From Isoetes taiwanensis (taxonomy: Eukaryota; Streptophyta; Lycopodiopsida; Isoetales; Isoetaceae), in contig JAJEKV010000002.1 in assembly GCA_021234155.1 (NCBI GenBank), positions 4,785,795 through 4,849,794 of the forward strand: 64,000 nt of DNA. The letters run 5' to 3'. The notes below the pieces were generated by a model, which was not told where the DNA came from, ran no database searches, and saw only the letters and a program-made list of their open reading frames with translations. How positions within the stretch are numbered: the stretch's first letter is position 1; each line of letters opens with the position of its first letter. Both the position numbers and the translations under genes were made by a program. This document shows, piece after piece, positions 35,543-46,892 of the stretch.

Positions 35543-35858
35543 TGATATGGTCTGTGCGCCTGGGGGTATAGGATAAAGCCCTGTAGAGGTTGGGGCTTAT
35601 GAAGGATTCGCCCTTTTGCGTGTTGGTTAGCACTAAAAGGCTTAGTGCATAACATTTAGTATCAAAGCTAAGGTTCAATTCCTCGTGGGCAACATTGGTG
35701 CGTTTCACATGCTTGAGGGAAAGCATCTCGAGAAAGGGAAGGAATTGATATGGTCTGTGTGCCTGGGTGTATAGGATAAAGCCTCGTAGAGGTTGGGGCT
35801 CATAAAGGTTCCGCCCTTTTGGCGTGTTGGTTAGCACTAGGGGGCTTAGTGCGTAACA
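35543..35858 (+). mobile_element. complete TRIM/SMART miniature LTR retrotransposon, 316 bp
   Basis: LTRs of 112 and 113 bp (35543-35654 and 35746-35858) flank only 91 bp. The internal part begins with a tRNA-Met-type primer-binding site (TTTAGTATCAAAGCTAAGG) and ends with a purine tract (GAGAAAGGGAAGGAAT). Both LTRs start TGATATGGTCTGTG and end TAACA. The target-site duplication TATGG is exact (35538-35542 and 35859-35863). It codes for nothing and must use borrowed enzymes. It interrupts the DUF7869-like gene between the KDHM block and the following segment. Confidence 0.92.
35655..35680 (+). promoter_or_regulatory. extended primer-binding site of the TRIM
   Basis: Directly after the 5' LTR, TTAGTATCAAAGCTAAGG and the following GTTCAATTCC parallel the complement of the last 25 or so bases of initiator tRNA-Met (TGGTATCAGAGCC then GGTTTCGATCC), with several mismatches. 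Confidence 0.75.
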
Positions 35859-36803
35859 TATGGTCCTTCATATGCTCCCTTATCTTATCTCTTAGACTTG
35901 GTTGCACAGTCGTATCAAGAGTCTCCTTCAACTTAGCACACAAATTGCACTTTGTAAAGTTATTTGAAGTTGCTACGGTCACATGGTTGAAATGCTTATT
36001 CTATAGCCTACTAGCACCAGGCTAGGATACCGAGACCACTCCATGTTCCCCAAGCAATGCATTTATTTCTTTTAATACGCTCTTTTGAGTACAATGGGAT
36101 GGAAATCTCTTCTCAACAACAACTCTATCTTGTTCATCCTTCTTACTCTTATATGGCATGTTCTCTGCATTGAAGTACACATACCTCTCAAATATTTCCT
36201 TCGTAGCTATAATCTTGGAGGTTGGTCTTAACAGGCCAGTATTCCCATGCATTGCAACTCTGCTGCCATTTTCATGTCTCTTTTGTCAGTTGTACAATGA
36301 AGAGGTTGGAATTCCATGTATAGCCATCCATGCTTTCTGACATATCCACTTTTTGTTCAGTGGATAGCTTTTCTTCTTTGACCTTTCATGATGATTTGCA
36401 TAGCCGAATATGGTGTATATGAAAGTCCTCCTGCTATCACACTTATATTCTTGATTTGTAGCTCTTGCTTCTACCAACTCATCTATTGTAAATATACGGA
36501 CACAAGAATTCACTTTCTCTAACCTTCATCATAGCTTCAAGGGAACAATCATAGTCTGCCTTGCCCACCTTTTGTTGGGATAATATTTGAAAGTTGGAAG
36601 TGACCTTTTTCTACATTCTATGTCCGTCATTGACAACGGTTGCATATCAACAGGAAATAGGTACTCCTCTAGTTGAATACTACTGGTAGCCCATGCCACA
36701 ATAGTTGCAACCTCTAATTGCTTCATACAAGCAAGGCATTTTGGAATACCTGACCCCCTTTCCTTCCAACTGTCTTTGAGATTGCCCCACCTAATCTATC
36801 CTC

Positions 36804-37538
36804 TGTGACATTCCAGCATAATATACGATATAAATACGTATATTATACTAACCCCTTTGCCACATGGCAAAACCCCACATGATCTTTTAACCCTAACCCT
36901 AAAAGGTCATGTAAAAAGGAATAAAAGGGAAAACCCTAAACCTTTTCCCTTTTCGCATTCTAGCTTCCAAGAGCCATTCCGGCCAAGCCAAGCTACTATT
37001 TCGCATTGCCAGATGACGCCAAGCCGGCTTTGCACAACAGATCTCCAAGATTCAGTCGCCTTCGCCTTGAACAGAAGCATGGACGCATTTTGAGGAGCTG
37101 GAGCAAGCCAAGGTTCAGGTAAATAACAATTCTGTTGTGCAATGCCGACTTTTAGTCTGGCAATGAGCTGGTTTAACATGTTAATTCAGCTTAGAGGCCT
37201 TATAGATTCTGAGATCACAAGCCCTAACAAAGGAACCTAACCATGTATGTTTAGGTAGACAGATTAGATGTTATTCTATGTTTCAGTTCTATGGATGATG
37301 ATGTTCTATTCTATGCGCGCGCCTGTATATTGGAAGGGGGTAGAGACCCTAAAAGCCTCAGTAGTTGATGTATCTAGATAGCCACATTAATTCCTAATTA
37401 ATGCGGCCTGTGCCTAAGAGCCTGCCTGGCTGTGAGTGGCGGGACTAGACGGGCAGATAAGGGGGACTTGCCCCATTGCAGACTGATCCCTCTGGTGTGT
37501 AAAGCCTACCAGGGATCTTAGCAAGCTTGTGACGTTCC
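36804..37538 (+). repeat. gypsy 5' LTR, first part (rest at about 43386-43870)
   Basis: Starts TGTGACATTCCAGCATAATA and matches the 3' LTR at 46893-47720 except for a deletion of about 100 bp near 36848 and point changes. It breaks at AAGCT (37534-37538), the target of the nested element, and continues at 43386. Confidence 0.85.
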
Positions 37539-38798
37539 TTCGCCCGACACCGATTAATACTTAGATACATGACACAAATACCTCAGGATCCACGGGTGCA
37601 GAACCTGCATTTCGCCCACAACCCAAAAATAGCATGTTGCGGCATCCCTGAGCTACTGGTCTCTAGCTCATGAGACCACCTTCATCTAGGTGCAACTTGA
37701 CATGACCAATGTCAAGTCCTCACTAGCGAGCTTCATCAATGCCCACTCGCTAGTGTCGAGTGACTAGAACTCGTGGCCTCGGTTTCTGCTTAGTCTCCCC
37801 GGAGAGCTGTGGGCAGACCAAGGTGCAACTAGGCTAGCAACATGATAAAATCTTGTCAAAGGTATCTCATAATAACTCAATACCTAAATACTCAAATGCT
37901 AAGATTAAAATGAATCTTGCACAATATTATAATGGCCGCAAATCATAATAGCCTAAAATCGTAAGCCAAGCCAATATATAAAGATAGCTTAAATTTGATC
38001 TGCAGCATAAACTAGAATGACCTTTTTGACGTGCCAAAATATCAGGTCCCTAGCCAAATTCAAACCCTTAACATTAGTCTTGCAAATAACGTCTAAACTA
38101 TTACACTATAATTTCGTATATGGCAAGGAAATAAGCTTCAAAAACGAATAAGATTCAAAAGAAAACAAATAATACAAAACATGTACTCAGCCGAGTTTGA
38201 ACCCTTGACATATACTTTGTGAGGTAAATACCTTAACCACTACACCATAACTTTTGATATAAAATAATTGAATTCGTCTCTTATTTTAAACGCCGTTCTG
38301 TTTTCTCTTTCCCTAAAATTTTACAGATTACATTTCCGGAACTGACACAAAACGGCCGGAATGGCCTCGATCTAACTCTAAATGGATCTGCGGCCGTAGC
38401 CATTCCATCTTATCGTATTCAAACTCAAAATTAGAGCAAGTTTTCCTCATACCATCCTATAATCATCTTGAAACCTAATCCAATGCCAGTTTTATGGAAC
38501 AGTTCTTGTAGATTTAATAAACAGACCAGAAGACCAGATTAAATTCCTTAATGCTAAAAGGATTGCCTACCTTCGATCGCTTCTTCTGATCTTTGTTTCT
38601 CTTTATTCTCACTTTCTTCCCTCTCCTCTCCTCTCCTCTCACGTTTTATTTTTATTTCTTTTTCATTCTAACTTCTCTTATTTGAGTCAGCCTTTTGCCA
38701 TGTCACCATTATGCCATGTCATTTACTCTCTATTATTTAACTATCTAAAGAACGAACTTATAGAAACATCTTAAAGGGACAATATAATTCACATCACA
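37539..38798 (-). repeat. 3' LTR (minus sense) of the nested element, with two tRNA-like modules
   Basis: On the minus strand the LTR contains two related tRNA-like segments, 38183-38251 (ATGGTGTAGTGGTTAAGG ... AAGGGTTCAAAC) and 38053-38116 (TATAGTGTAATAGTTTAGAC ... AAGGGTTTGAAT). They resemble polymerase III A and B boxes. They are also in the other LTR. Confidence 0.9.
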
Positions 38799-39001
38799 TT
38801 CTTATCCCCTTTAAGATTCGACGTCCTCGTCGAATATAATTCACATCACAATCGCATTATTGAAAATAATACTCCTTCACAACTTCATATATTGTTTATA
38901 CTTAACAAGTTTGATACATCTTTTAGACAACCTTATTCTATGGCATGATATAGATTGAAAAAGGTTCGAGAAATCTTTAGCATACTTTGCTTCGGCCTCG
39001 T

Positions 39002-40442
39002 TTAACTCCATCCATGTTGCAACCCCAACCTTTCATGCTTCCTAATTGCCCTCTTGATTTGCTTGCGACTAATGGGCTTAGGAGTAAAATACTGCTTATT
39101 CAACCCTTCCAATGTATATAATTCTTGATGTTCCTTAGATTTTACTCTCACAACTCTTTCATGACAATCTACTATGGCATGCACCTCACTAAGCCATTCC
39201 ATGCCTATAATCATATCATATGAGCCTAGCTGAAGGTAGGCATTCCTTGCACTTTCAATTTTAATGCATGCACATACTCACTAGTAGCTTTTCGCTTACC
39301 ATCAGCCATTTTCACCATTCTTAAGGCTTGTTGGTTAGTATTCAACCCAAACAACTTGACAAGCCTTGGTGAAATAAAATTGTGAGTGGCTCCTGTATCA
39401 ATCAAAATACTAAAAGGAACTTCATTGATTTTACCTTCAACTTGCACTACATGTGCCTGCAATTGTGCTGTTCCTTGATCAACGGCTGCTCAAACTTGCA
39501 TATCTTCCTCTAAATCCATGAGGGTTGCTTGATGAGCTCTCATTGCCCCCACATTCTGAGATCCTTGAACTTTGGCATTTGAGTTATTCTTCTTAACACA
39601 AAAAACGTGCCCTATGCCTCTTTTGCTTACAGTAAAAGCATAAATTCTCCTTCATGCACTTATCATATTCAACTTTCTTCTTTTCTTCATCTATCTGTGA
39701 CATTGCATTCAAAGGCAACTTAGGAATATTATAAGAAGTTTGATGGACTTGAGAGTTTGATTCCTCCCTATAATTCCTCTGGAAATTTCCTCTTTGTTGC
39801 TCTCTGCGGTTGGCATTCTTCTCCTCCTTAAGGATACTCTCGAAATATCGAGCTTTGTGCTCCGCTTCTTCCAAGGTAAGTTGATCACATCCAACTAATT
39901 TTTTAAGCTCCACATCTAGTCCTTGCACAAAGCGACTAGCTAGTTCCTTTGAATCTAACTTTGGACAATGTCGTTCCAAAGTAGAGAATTCTTGTATATA
40001 GTTATCCAAGGATTGCCTTTTCTGTTTACACTCCATGAATTTGTTCATCTGTATAATATGAAAGGAAGGTGGACAATATTTCGATACGAAGAGTTTCCCA
40101 AGCGACTTCTTCATCCGTCACCTTATGTGCTGCCTTATGACGATTCCACCACATTAAAGCGTTCCCAGTCAGGCTCAATGCCGCCACTCCCACCTTTTCT
40201 TCCTTAGGAACTTGTCTTACAACAAAATAATTTTCAGCCTTCTGAATCCAAGCTTCTGTCTTAACTCCATCCTTATCAAAACCATCAAATAATTCCAACT
40301 TATATTTCTTGGCAATCTCCTTTAAAGCAGATGACTTCTTCGGTGCTTGAGAACTTTCCTTCCCTTGGCTCATAGGCGTAGATGATGCCGTATCCTCTTC
40401 TTTGTTCCTTTTCCTCCTCCTAGAGTGTGAGCTTAAGGGCAT
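39002..40442 (-). pseudogene. Gag and aspartic protease of the nested LTR element, frameshifted
   Basis: The frame opening at 40442 gives a gag N-terminus with ELFDGFDKDGVKTEAWIQKA and ALMWWNRHKA motifs, shifts frame near 40060, and continues with NYIQEFSTLERHCPKLD to a CCHC-like knuckle CFYCKQKRHRARFLC near 39600. Its spacing is off by one residue, probably from a small indel. After a stop and shift the protease follows (39462-39226) with the active-site motif ILIDTGATHNFIS, then IIGMEWLSEVHAIVD (39214 onward), ending at 39002. Gag packages RNA and the protease matures it. With about four lesions neither is functional here. Pol is absent, not merely decayed: the polypurine tract lies about 190 bases after the protease stop. 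Confidence 0.85.
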
Positions 40443-42087
40443 CGAAGATCCTCATTGTCCCACTAGGTGCTCCCAATACTGGTGGACCTCCCACATCTCC
40501 CTGTTTTTGCCCTTGTCGCAGACTTTCGATTTGCATTTGCAAGTTTTGCATTTGTTCTGCGCTAGCTCGATTTAGATCAGTGAGTTGGTTCTCTATGCTG
40601 GTTTAAAAGCTTAAGAAAGCTTGCAACATAGAGGATTCTAAAGTTTTCCTCATTGTGTCAAAATTATCCTCCTCCCGGTTGGCATTATTAGCAGCATGAC
40701 GAGGACTGGATAGATGTTCCCTAGGAAGTGGTTCCATCTGGAGAATATATAAAAGTTTGTACTCAATGAGCTATCTAAATGTCTTGAAATGACATCAACT
40801 ATCTGAACTTTCAAAACAGATCTCTATCATGTTTTGCTCCCATGATCTTATAGAGGCCATGACATAGTCGCCATATTCCTTATTTATTATCTATGCTCAT
40901 TCACTCAATTTATTGTCTTACATCCATTAAGTAACCATATCATGAACTAGGTTATTTGGCTAATATCACACAGAACTTAGACATTAACAGTTAGCAAACC
41001 ACCAGCTGCCCACTCCGGTCCTACACTTGTAAGACCTGCCTCTATTCCTTGAGTTTCCTCAAGTTGGAAGGGGAAGCAGCATGTTTTCTTAACATAGCCA
41101 TATGCTACCCACTGGTGGATTGACCCCCCACAATCATAACTTCGCTACTTCGGGTTCCACGGGTTCCACATATGTGTCCAGCGTGTCCTGCGTGTCGGCG
41201 TTTTTTTTCTGCTATAATTGTGTCAGATCCACATAGGCATATCCTATGTGTTTACAGTGCTTACTGTTAATTGCAGTCAACCTATGATAATTAAACATCG
41301 ATTACACTCCCTTTTTTTTTTTTTAAATATTATTATTCACTTTCCAATATTGCAAGTTCATGTACACACAACATTAATCCCAAGTTAATCACAAGGAAAA
41401 ATAGCGATTATGTCATGGTCCTCCATCCTGGCTGGAAAGCAATTGTTATGAGTGTAACAATTGTGTAGGAATGGTTTAATAATGACATAAGACAAATTAT
41501 AGCCTTCCATGACCCTTACTCATTAGGCACACTGACACTGTCTATTTCATCACCTCTAACTCTTGTACGGATGGAAAATAGAGAATTGCTATTTTCTATG
41601 TGACAAGAAGATTCTAGGTTAAAAGTTCCAATTTTTCAGTTACATTGTGAGTTACTCAAGGGGGTGACAAAGTACTATCTGTCAAAAGGGAATGGATAAA
41701 GACCCTAACACAAAGCAGTAACAACACAAGTTCTATCTATGCTAGGTGGTAAACAATCCAAAACTACCTCCAATGAGTCATTGATGCAATCATACCTCCA
41801 ATATACCCTCATTTATGGGATAGGAAATAACATCTATACTCAAAGGATCATACCTACCCCACACTATACTATAGGATATTCCAACATGTTCAAACATGTT
41901 ACCAATTTGTACAACTCTACCACAGGTTCCATAGTAAAAAGGTGCTCCACTTAGGAAAAAGTAATAGCCCTAATACCTTGGACATAATATGTTGGCATCC
42001 TATGAAGTCATTGTAAATTAAGGATTACTTTGAATTCAGTTCTCACAGTGACTAGGTTTTTTTTTAAACAATAACTAGGTTCAACCC

Positions 42088-42110
42088 GTGACTGGCTCTG
42101 ATACCAATTT
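42088..42110 (-). promoter_or_regulatory. primer-binding site of the nested element
   Basis: On the minus strand TTGGTATCAGAGCCA follows the LTR end GTCACA by a few bases and is complementary to the 3' end of initiator tRNA-Met. Confidence 0.9.
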
Positions 42111-43380
42111 TGTGACGTTCCTTCGCCCGACACCGATTAATACTTAGATACATGACACAAATACCTCAGGATCCACGGGTGCAGAACCTGCATTTCGCCC
42201 ACAACCCAAAAATAGCATGTTGCGGCATCCCTGAGCTACTGGTCTCTAGCTCATGAGACCACCTTCATCTAGGTGCAACTTGACATGACCAATGTCAAGT
42301 CCTCACTAGCGAGCTTCATCAATGCCCACTCGCTAGTGTCGAGTGACTAGAACTCGTGGCCTCGGTTTCTGCTTAGTCTCCCCGGAGAGCTGTGGGCAGA
42401 CCAAGGTGCAACTAGGCTAGCAACATGATAAAATCTTGTCAAAGGTATCTCATAATAACTCAATACCTAAATACTCAAATGCTAAGATTAAAATGAATCT
42501 TGCACAATATTATAATGGCCGCAAATCATAATAGCCTAAAATCGTAAGCCAAGCCAATATATAAAGATAGCTTAAATTTGATCTCATAAAAGATAAACTA
42601 GAATGACCTTTTGGCGTGCCAAAATATCGGGTCCCTAGCCAAATTCAAACCCTTAACATTAGTCTTGCAAATAACGTCTAAACTATTACACTATAATTTC
42701 AGTATATGGCAAGGAAATAAGCTTCAAAACGAATAAGATTCAAAAGAAAACAAATAATACAAAACATGTACTCGGTAGAGTTTGAACCCTTGACATATAC
42801 TTTGTGAGGTAAATACCTTAACCACCACACCATAACTTTTGATATAAAATAATTGAATTCGTCTCTTATTTTAAACGCCGTTCATTTTCTCTTTCCCTAA
42901 AATTTTGCGAGATTACATTTTCGAATCGACACAAAACGGTAGGAATGGCCTCGATCTAACTCTAAATGGGTCATGGGTCGTAGCCATTCCATCTTATCGT
43001 ATTCAAACTCAAAATTAGAGCAAGTTTTCCTCATACCATCCTATAATCATCTTGAAACCTAATCCAATGCCGGTTTTATGGAGCAGTTCTTGTAGATTTA
43101 ATAAAATGACACGAGGAAGACCAGATTAAATTCCTTAATGCTAAAAGGATTGCCTACCTTCAATCGCTTCTTCTGATCTTTGTTTCTCTTTATTCTCACT
43201 TTCTTCCCTCTCCTCTCCTCTCCTCTCACGTTTTTTTTTTTTTTTCATTCTAACTTCTCTTATTTGAGTCAGCCTTTTGCCATGTCACCATTATGCCATG
43301 TCATTTACTCTCTATTATTTAACTATCTAAAGAACGAACTTATAGAAACATCTTAACGGGACAATATAATTCACATCACA
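42111..43380 (-). repeat. 5' LTR (minus sense) of the nested element
   Basis: Partner of 37539-38798. It contains the same two tRNA-like modules at about 42638-42701 and 42768-42835. It differs from its partner by scattered substitutions and small indels, for example near GATCTGCAGCATAAAC against GATCTCATAAAAGATAAAC. Confidence 0.9.
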
Positions 43381-43869
43381 AAGCTAGGCCTGATGGTTTG
43401 CCACTGCGTATGGGCAAGGCATGGGCTCGACACCTCTGGGGTGATGCGTCACCTTCCATGGGGTTCAAGTCGTAGATGGGCAGTGGCCCTCTAGCTGCCT
43501 GTGATGGGCATGCATGCCTCTGGAGGGAATGATCTTCTCCTGCCTCATCGGGACTGGGGAGATGCAACCCAGGAGTAGCTTCCTTGGCTATGCACTCGGC
43601 AAGCTACGGTCGAGTCCCAAGACTTATAAGCCTATTCTGCAAAGTATGCACAGGAGGGGCGGATGGAGTGGACTACCCAACGGCCATGTTCTTTCAGCCC
43701 AATCCATTTGCCATGAATTCTGTCTACATTGACTTCTGGAGACCCAAGCCGTCAGTCGATCCCTATGAGTCTGAGCCTTGGGTAGGATTTCCCTTATGTT
43801 GATGTTACTGATGTTGTTGTTACATATGTTATGTTATGGTGAGTGAGGTGGATATGTATGTCATCTGAA

Positions 43870-45690
43870 ACCTTAAGCGAACCCATATACATAGGAGTCT
43901 CTCATATTCCAAAATCTTAGGCGAACCTGTATTCCATGTTTCAAAATCATAGGCACCCCCAGTCATAAATAACCATAATCAAAACAGGAGGCATCAAGAG
44001 GCTCGAACATATATTCTGGGCCATACGATGGACAGATCCGACGACTGAGATAGTCCAGTGCACCTCGTTCAGAATAGGTAACATAGGAGTAACTAAATTT
44101 ATACACGATTGTTAACAGACATCCAACATATTGAAACCACTTGGTGAGATTGATCACCTCGCTAAGAAGGAATCATTACTAGGATAATTGTTGACCATGT
44201 ATAAAGCTAGTACCTCCCGGGAGTAATCCAATCGAATGAAAAGAAGTAATCTAACAAGTCCGGCCAACTTGTTATGATGACATCAATTCAATTGATAGGA
44301 ATATTCCAAGAGAGTAAATAACTAAGAGAGGGGGAATTTCTAGAATATAAAATTGAATAATACATGAAAGATACATCTAAAATAAGAAGTACATTTATCA
44401 CACAGTCTTTTGAGACAAAACGGATTGTCTTGATGACAAAACCCTAAATAATTCAGTAACCCATCACCTAGGGATAGATATGTTAAACATGATGGCTGCA
44501 GCCACCATAGATGGTTAAATATGTGAGCTAAGACTAGTAAATTAAAGTGTTAGGTAGATAGAATATGTTAGGCACAACATCAATTCGAGGGATAGGGTGC
44601 ATTGGATAGCATCATTGGAGGTGTGTAGGACCATTTTCTTATGAAGAAAGTGGGGGCTTAGTCTCAGGACTGAACTCTACCTACTCGCCATCAAATTAGT
44701 CGACCCTTAGAATAGAGTTCCTTCCGCAAGTAGCCAAAGCAGATGGAGCATAAGATGGATAGATGCCTAATGTCCATGTGACCTTCAGCATGCAAGACTG
44801 ACACGATAGCCAACTGCACCAAAGCGGGGGAGCGAATGCAAGAACCAAGTCGTCTCCAAAATAGTCGACACGGGCTCAATGGGGGGATGTATTCTAGCCT
44901 TAGCGGGTGCGACAACTAAGGTGGGGAGAGCTTTGCATGTAAGTGTAGATAGAATGTATGATAGGAAAAGCATAATTTTCTTACACCGTGATCAATCGCC
45001 TGTTTTCACACCTAGGAATGAGCTAGTAGCCCAGCTCTTAAGTAAATTATTCAGGGCTGTGAACCCCTTCTAACCACATAAATTATATAATCTTAGGTAT
45101 ACTATTATGCAAGGCATTGATAGCACTCCTTGAGGGCATGTATCATAAGCCTTAATGTTTATTGCTAAATTATATATTCATAATAACTGCATAGATAGTT
45201 TTGGCTTATGTAGATATCTTAGTATCGACATAAAGTAAGATAATAATTACATAAAATCTTAGTTAAACCTTCGCAAGGATCTAATTCCTTCCAAAGGCAT
45301 TTAAGTAACCTTCATAGGGTCCTGATAAATATAATAAGAATTTGTCTATCTTTTCATAAGTATAGCAACTATAAAGTATATACATGTAAGGTTGATACAT
45401 CATCAACCAAGTAGCGAGCGAGACTTGGATCCAATGATATAAACCCTAGTCATATGATAAATAATTAAAATACTTTCCAAAATATAAGTATTGCCATAAA
45501 GTATCATATAACAGTTAGTTAAATATAATACTATTAGAAGAAATATATTCAATACTACTATAATATGAAAATATTACCTTAAGGTAATTAATGTAATTGC
45601 ATGCATTAAGGGAAGTCCAACAGGGATCATGCAGGGGTCCAAGATAATGCTTATTTAAGACGTTAACTAAACCATGTGTCCAAGATAGAA
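43870..45690. other. interior of the decayed gypsy element, no domain recognised
   Basis: AT-rich, stop-filled sequence where gag, protease and reverse transcriptase would be expected. I recognise none of them, so this region was either deleted and replaced or has decayed beyond recognition. Confidence 0.5.
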
Positions 45691-46235
45691 GTATTCCAGC
45701 AGATGCTAGCTGACATGCATGTTGGTGGAGGATATCTTCTAGCAGCAAGAAGCCGACAGAAGAGCATAGTAGATAAGCATTGCATCGGCTGAAGCTTTGC
45801 ATCGACAATTGCAAGAAGCTTGCTCCAAGGTGGGCTGGACCATTCAGGATAACCAAAAGAGTAGGTAACCAATCCTATAAGTTGGACCTGCCAGCACACT
45901 TGAAGATCCATAGAGTTTTCCATGTAAGTCTCCTAAAGAGGCACACTCCTAATCCAGAGGAAGTATTGGAGACACTAGAGTTACTGGAAATGATGGACGA
46001 TCACCTTGAGATTGTTCCAGAGGTTCTTCTTGATAGATCCTATAAGAAGACAATAAGATCTCAGTTCTCCAATACCTAGTGAAATGGACACACTTACCTG
46101 TGGAAGACGCAACGTGGATACTATAAACAGATCTTGAGAAACAGTACCTACAACTCATGGAGCAATGCAAGGGTCGACTCATCACCAAGGTAGTCAACAC
46201 CAAACGGATAGGTGAGTGGAAGGTAGATTAAGAGG
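45690..46235 (+). pseudogene. Ty3/gypsy integrase C-terminus and chromodomain fragment
   Basis: An open segment (45780-46079) carries KLAPRWAGPFRITKRVGNQ and LDLPAHLKIHRVFHVSLLKRH, followed by LLDRSYKKT and, in another frame, a chromodomain-like EDATWIL...DLEKQYLQLMEQC. The order and motifs match the minus-strand copy at 12440-13200, so both belong to one chromovirus-like family. The catalytic integrase core is not visible. Confidence 0.85.
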
Positions 46236-46892
46236 TCATATAGGAGCATGCATTGATAGGAAAGCACGTCTAGTTTATGCCAACTATGGGGAGGAAGCCA
46301 TCCTCCACGCCAAGGGCGACGAGAGATGTAGGCATTAGACATCATCCTAGGCATTATAGGGCGCTGTCTCCACGGCCACGATGGAAGAAGCATCCTCTTC
46401 CTACGCCGGGAGATTAGTCTTGCATCCATGTAGTTAGATTAATTGTAATTAAATGGGTGGTTTCCTAATAACTATCTTTACAATAAATAAATGTGTACTA
46501 ACGTAGTGTTGGACCAGCAGGCCAATAGAACGATCTAAGCGGCAGGAGGGTCACACCACGAAGACTTGCAACACATTTTTTCATAATGTATTGCAAGGAG
46601 ACGAAACGGACCTTTAAATTATAAAATCTTAAAATGTTTTGTGAATATTAAGTGTGGAAATTATAAAAGTTTTGTGAATATTAAGTGTTAATTTAAGTAA
46701 GAATTGGGAAATTATCTTACTATAACAAGTTATAATAATAAAAGATGTGATCATAATAATTAACTTAAATATTACCTTGAGGTAATTGTTAAAAAATAGC
46801 ATGTATGGAATGAGTTGCAGGGATCACGCAGGTGTCCAAGGTGGGGAGACTCGTGATGCTGAGGACAACATCAATTTAAGGTGGGGAGATTG

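Larger units (their letters stand above)
34850..36726 (-). pseudogene. DUF7869-like transposon-encoded protein, broken and split by a TRIM
   Basis: On the minus strand, blocks in order are a HGNTGLLRP/NAENMPYKSK segment (36252-36022), a FTKCNLCAKLKETLDTT and RDKIREHMKDHM segment (about 35970-35864), and, beyond the inserted TRIM, YLSMVHDKTDQQKTCLPQF (about 35450-35380). Further left are LLLQLDNY...FLSYLTIVGIFERV and GFLMLGQTYDDVD. These match the recurring pattern D-MDQ-KT-LPHF ... QLDN-ENKN ... GFL-VGHTHEDID that I associate with the DUF7869 family of repeat-associated proteins. Stops and shifts occur throughout. Catalytic function is unknown to me; a transposase-like role is inference. Confidence 0.55.
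37539..43380 (-). mobile_element. complete non-autonomous LTR element with gag and protease only, 5842 bp, nested
   Basis: LTRs 37539-38798 (1260 bp) and 42111-43380 (1270 bp) have ends TGTGA/TCACA. The target-site duplication AAGCT is exact (37534-37538 and 43381-43385). On the minus strand the 5' LTR (42111-43380) is followed by a tRNA-Met primer-binding site, an untranslated region, gag and protease, then a polypurine tract (AAAGGGGATAAGAA) at about 38800-38813. No reverse transcriptase or integrase is present. LTR divergence is clearly greater than in the 23628 element, so it is older. Confidence 0.93.

Noticed and set aside
35615-35695. tRNA gene (GTTGGTTAGCAC and GGTTCAATTCC look like A and B boxes)
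   Set aside because: No cloverleaf or acceptor stem forms properly, and the second box lies in the primer-binding region of a TRIM with exact TSD and paired LTRs.
36886-36904. Telomere-like CCCTAACCCTAA
   Set aside because: Only about two units, inside an LTR; not a telomere or an internal telomeric array.
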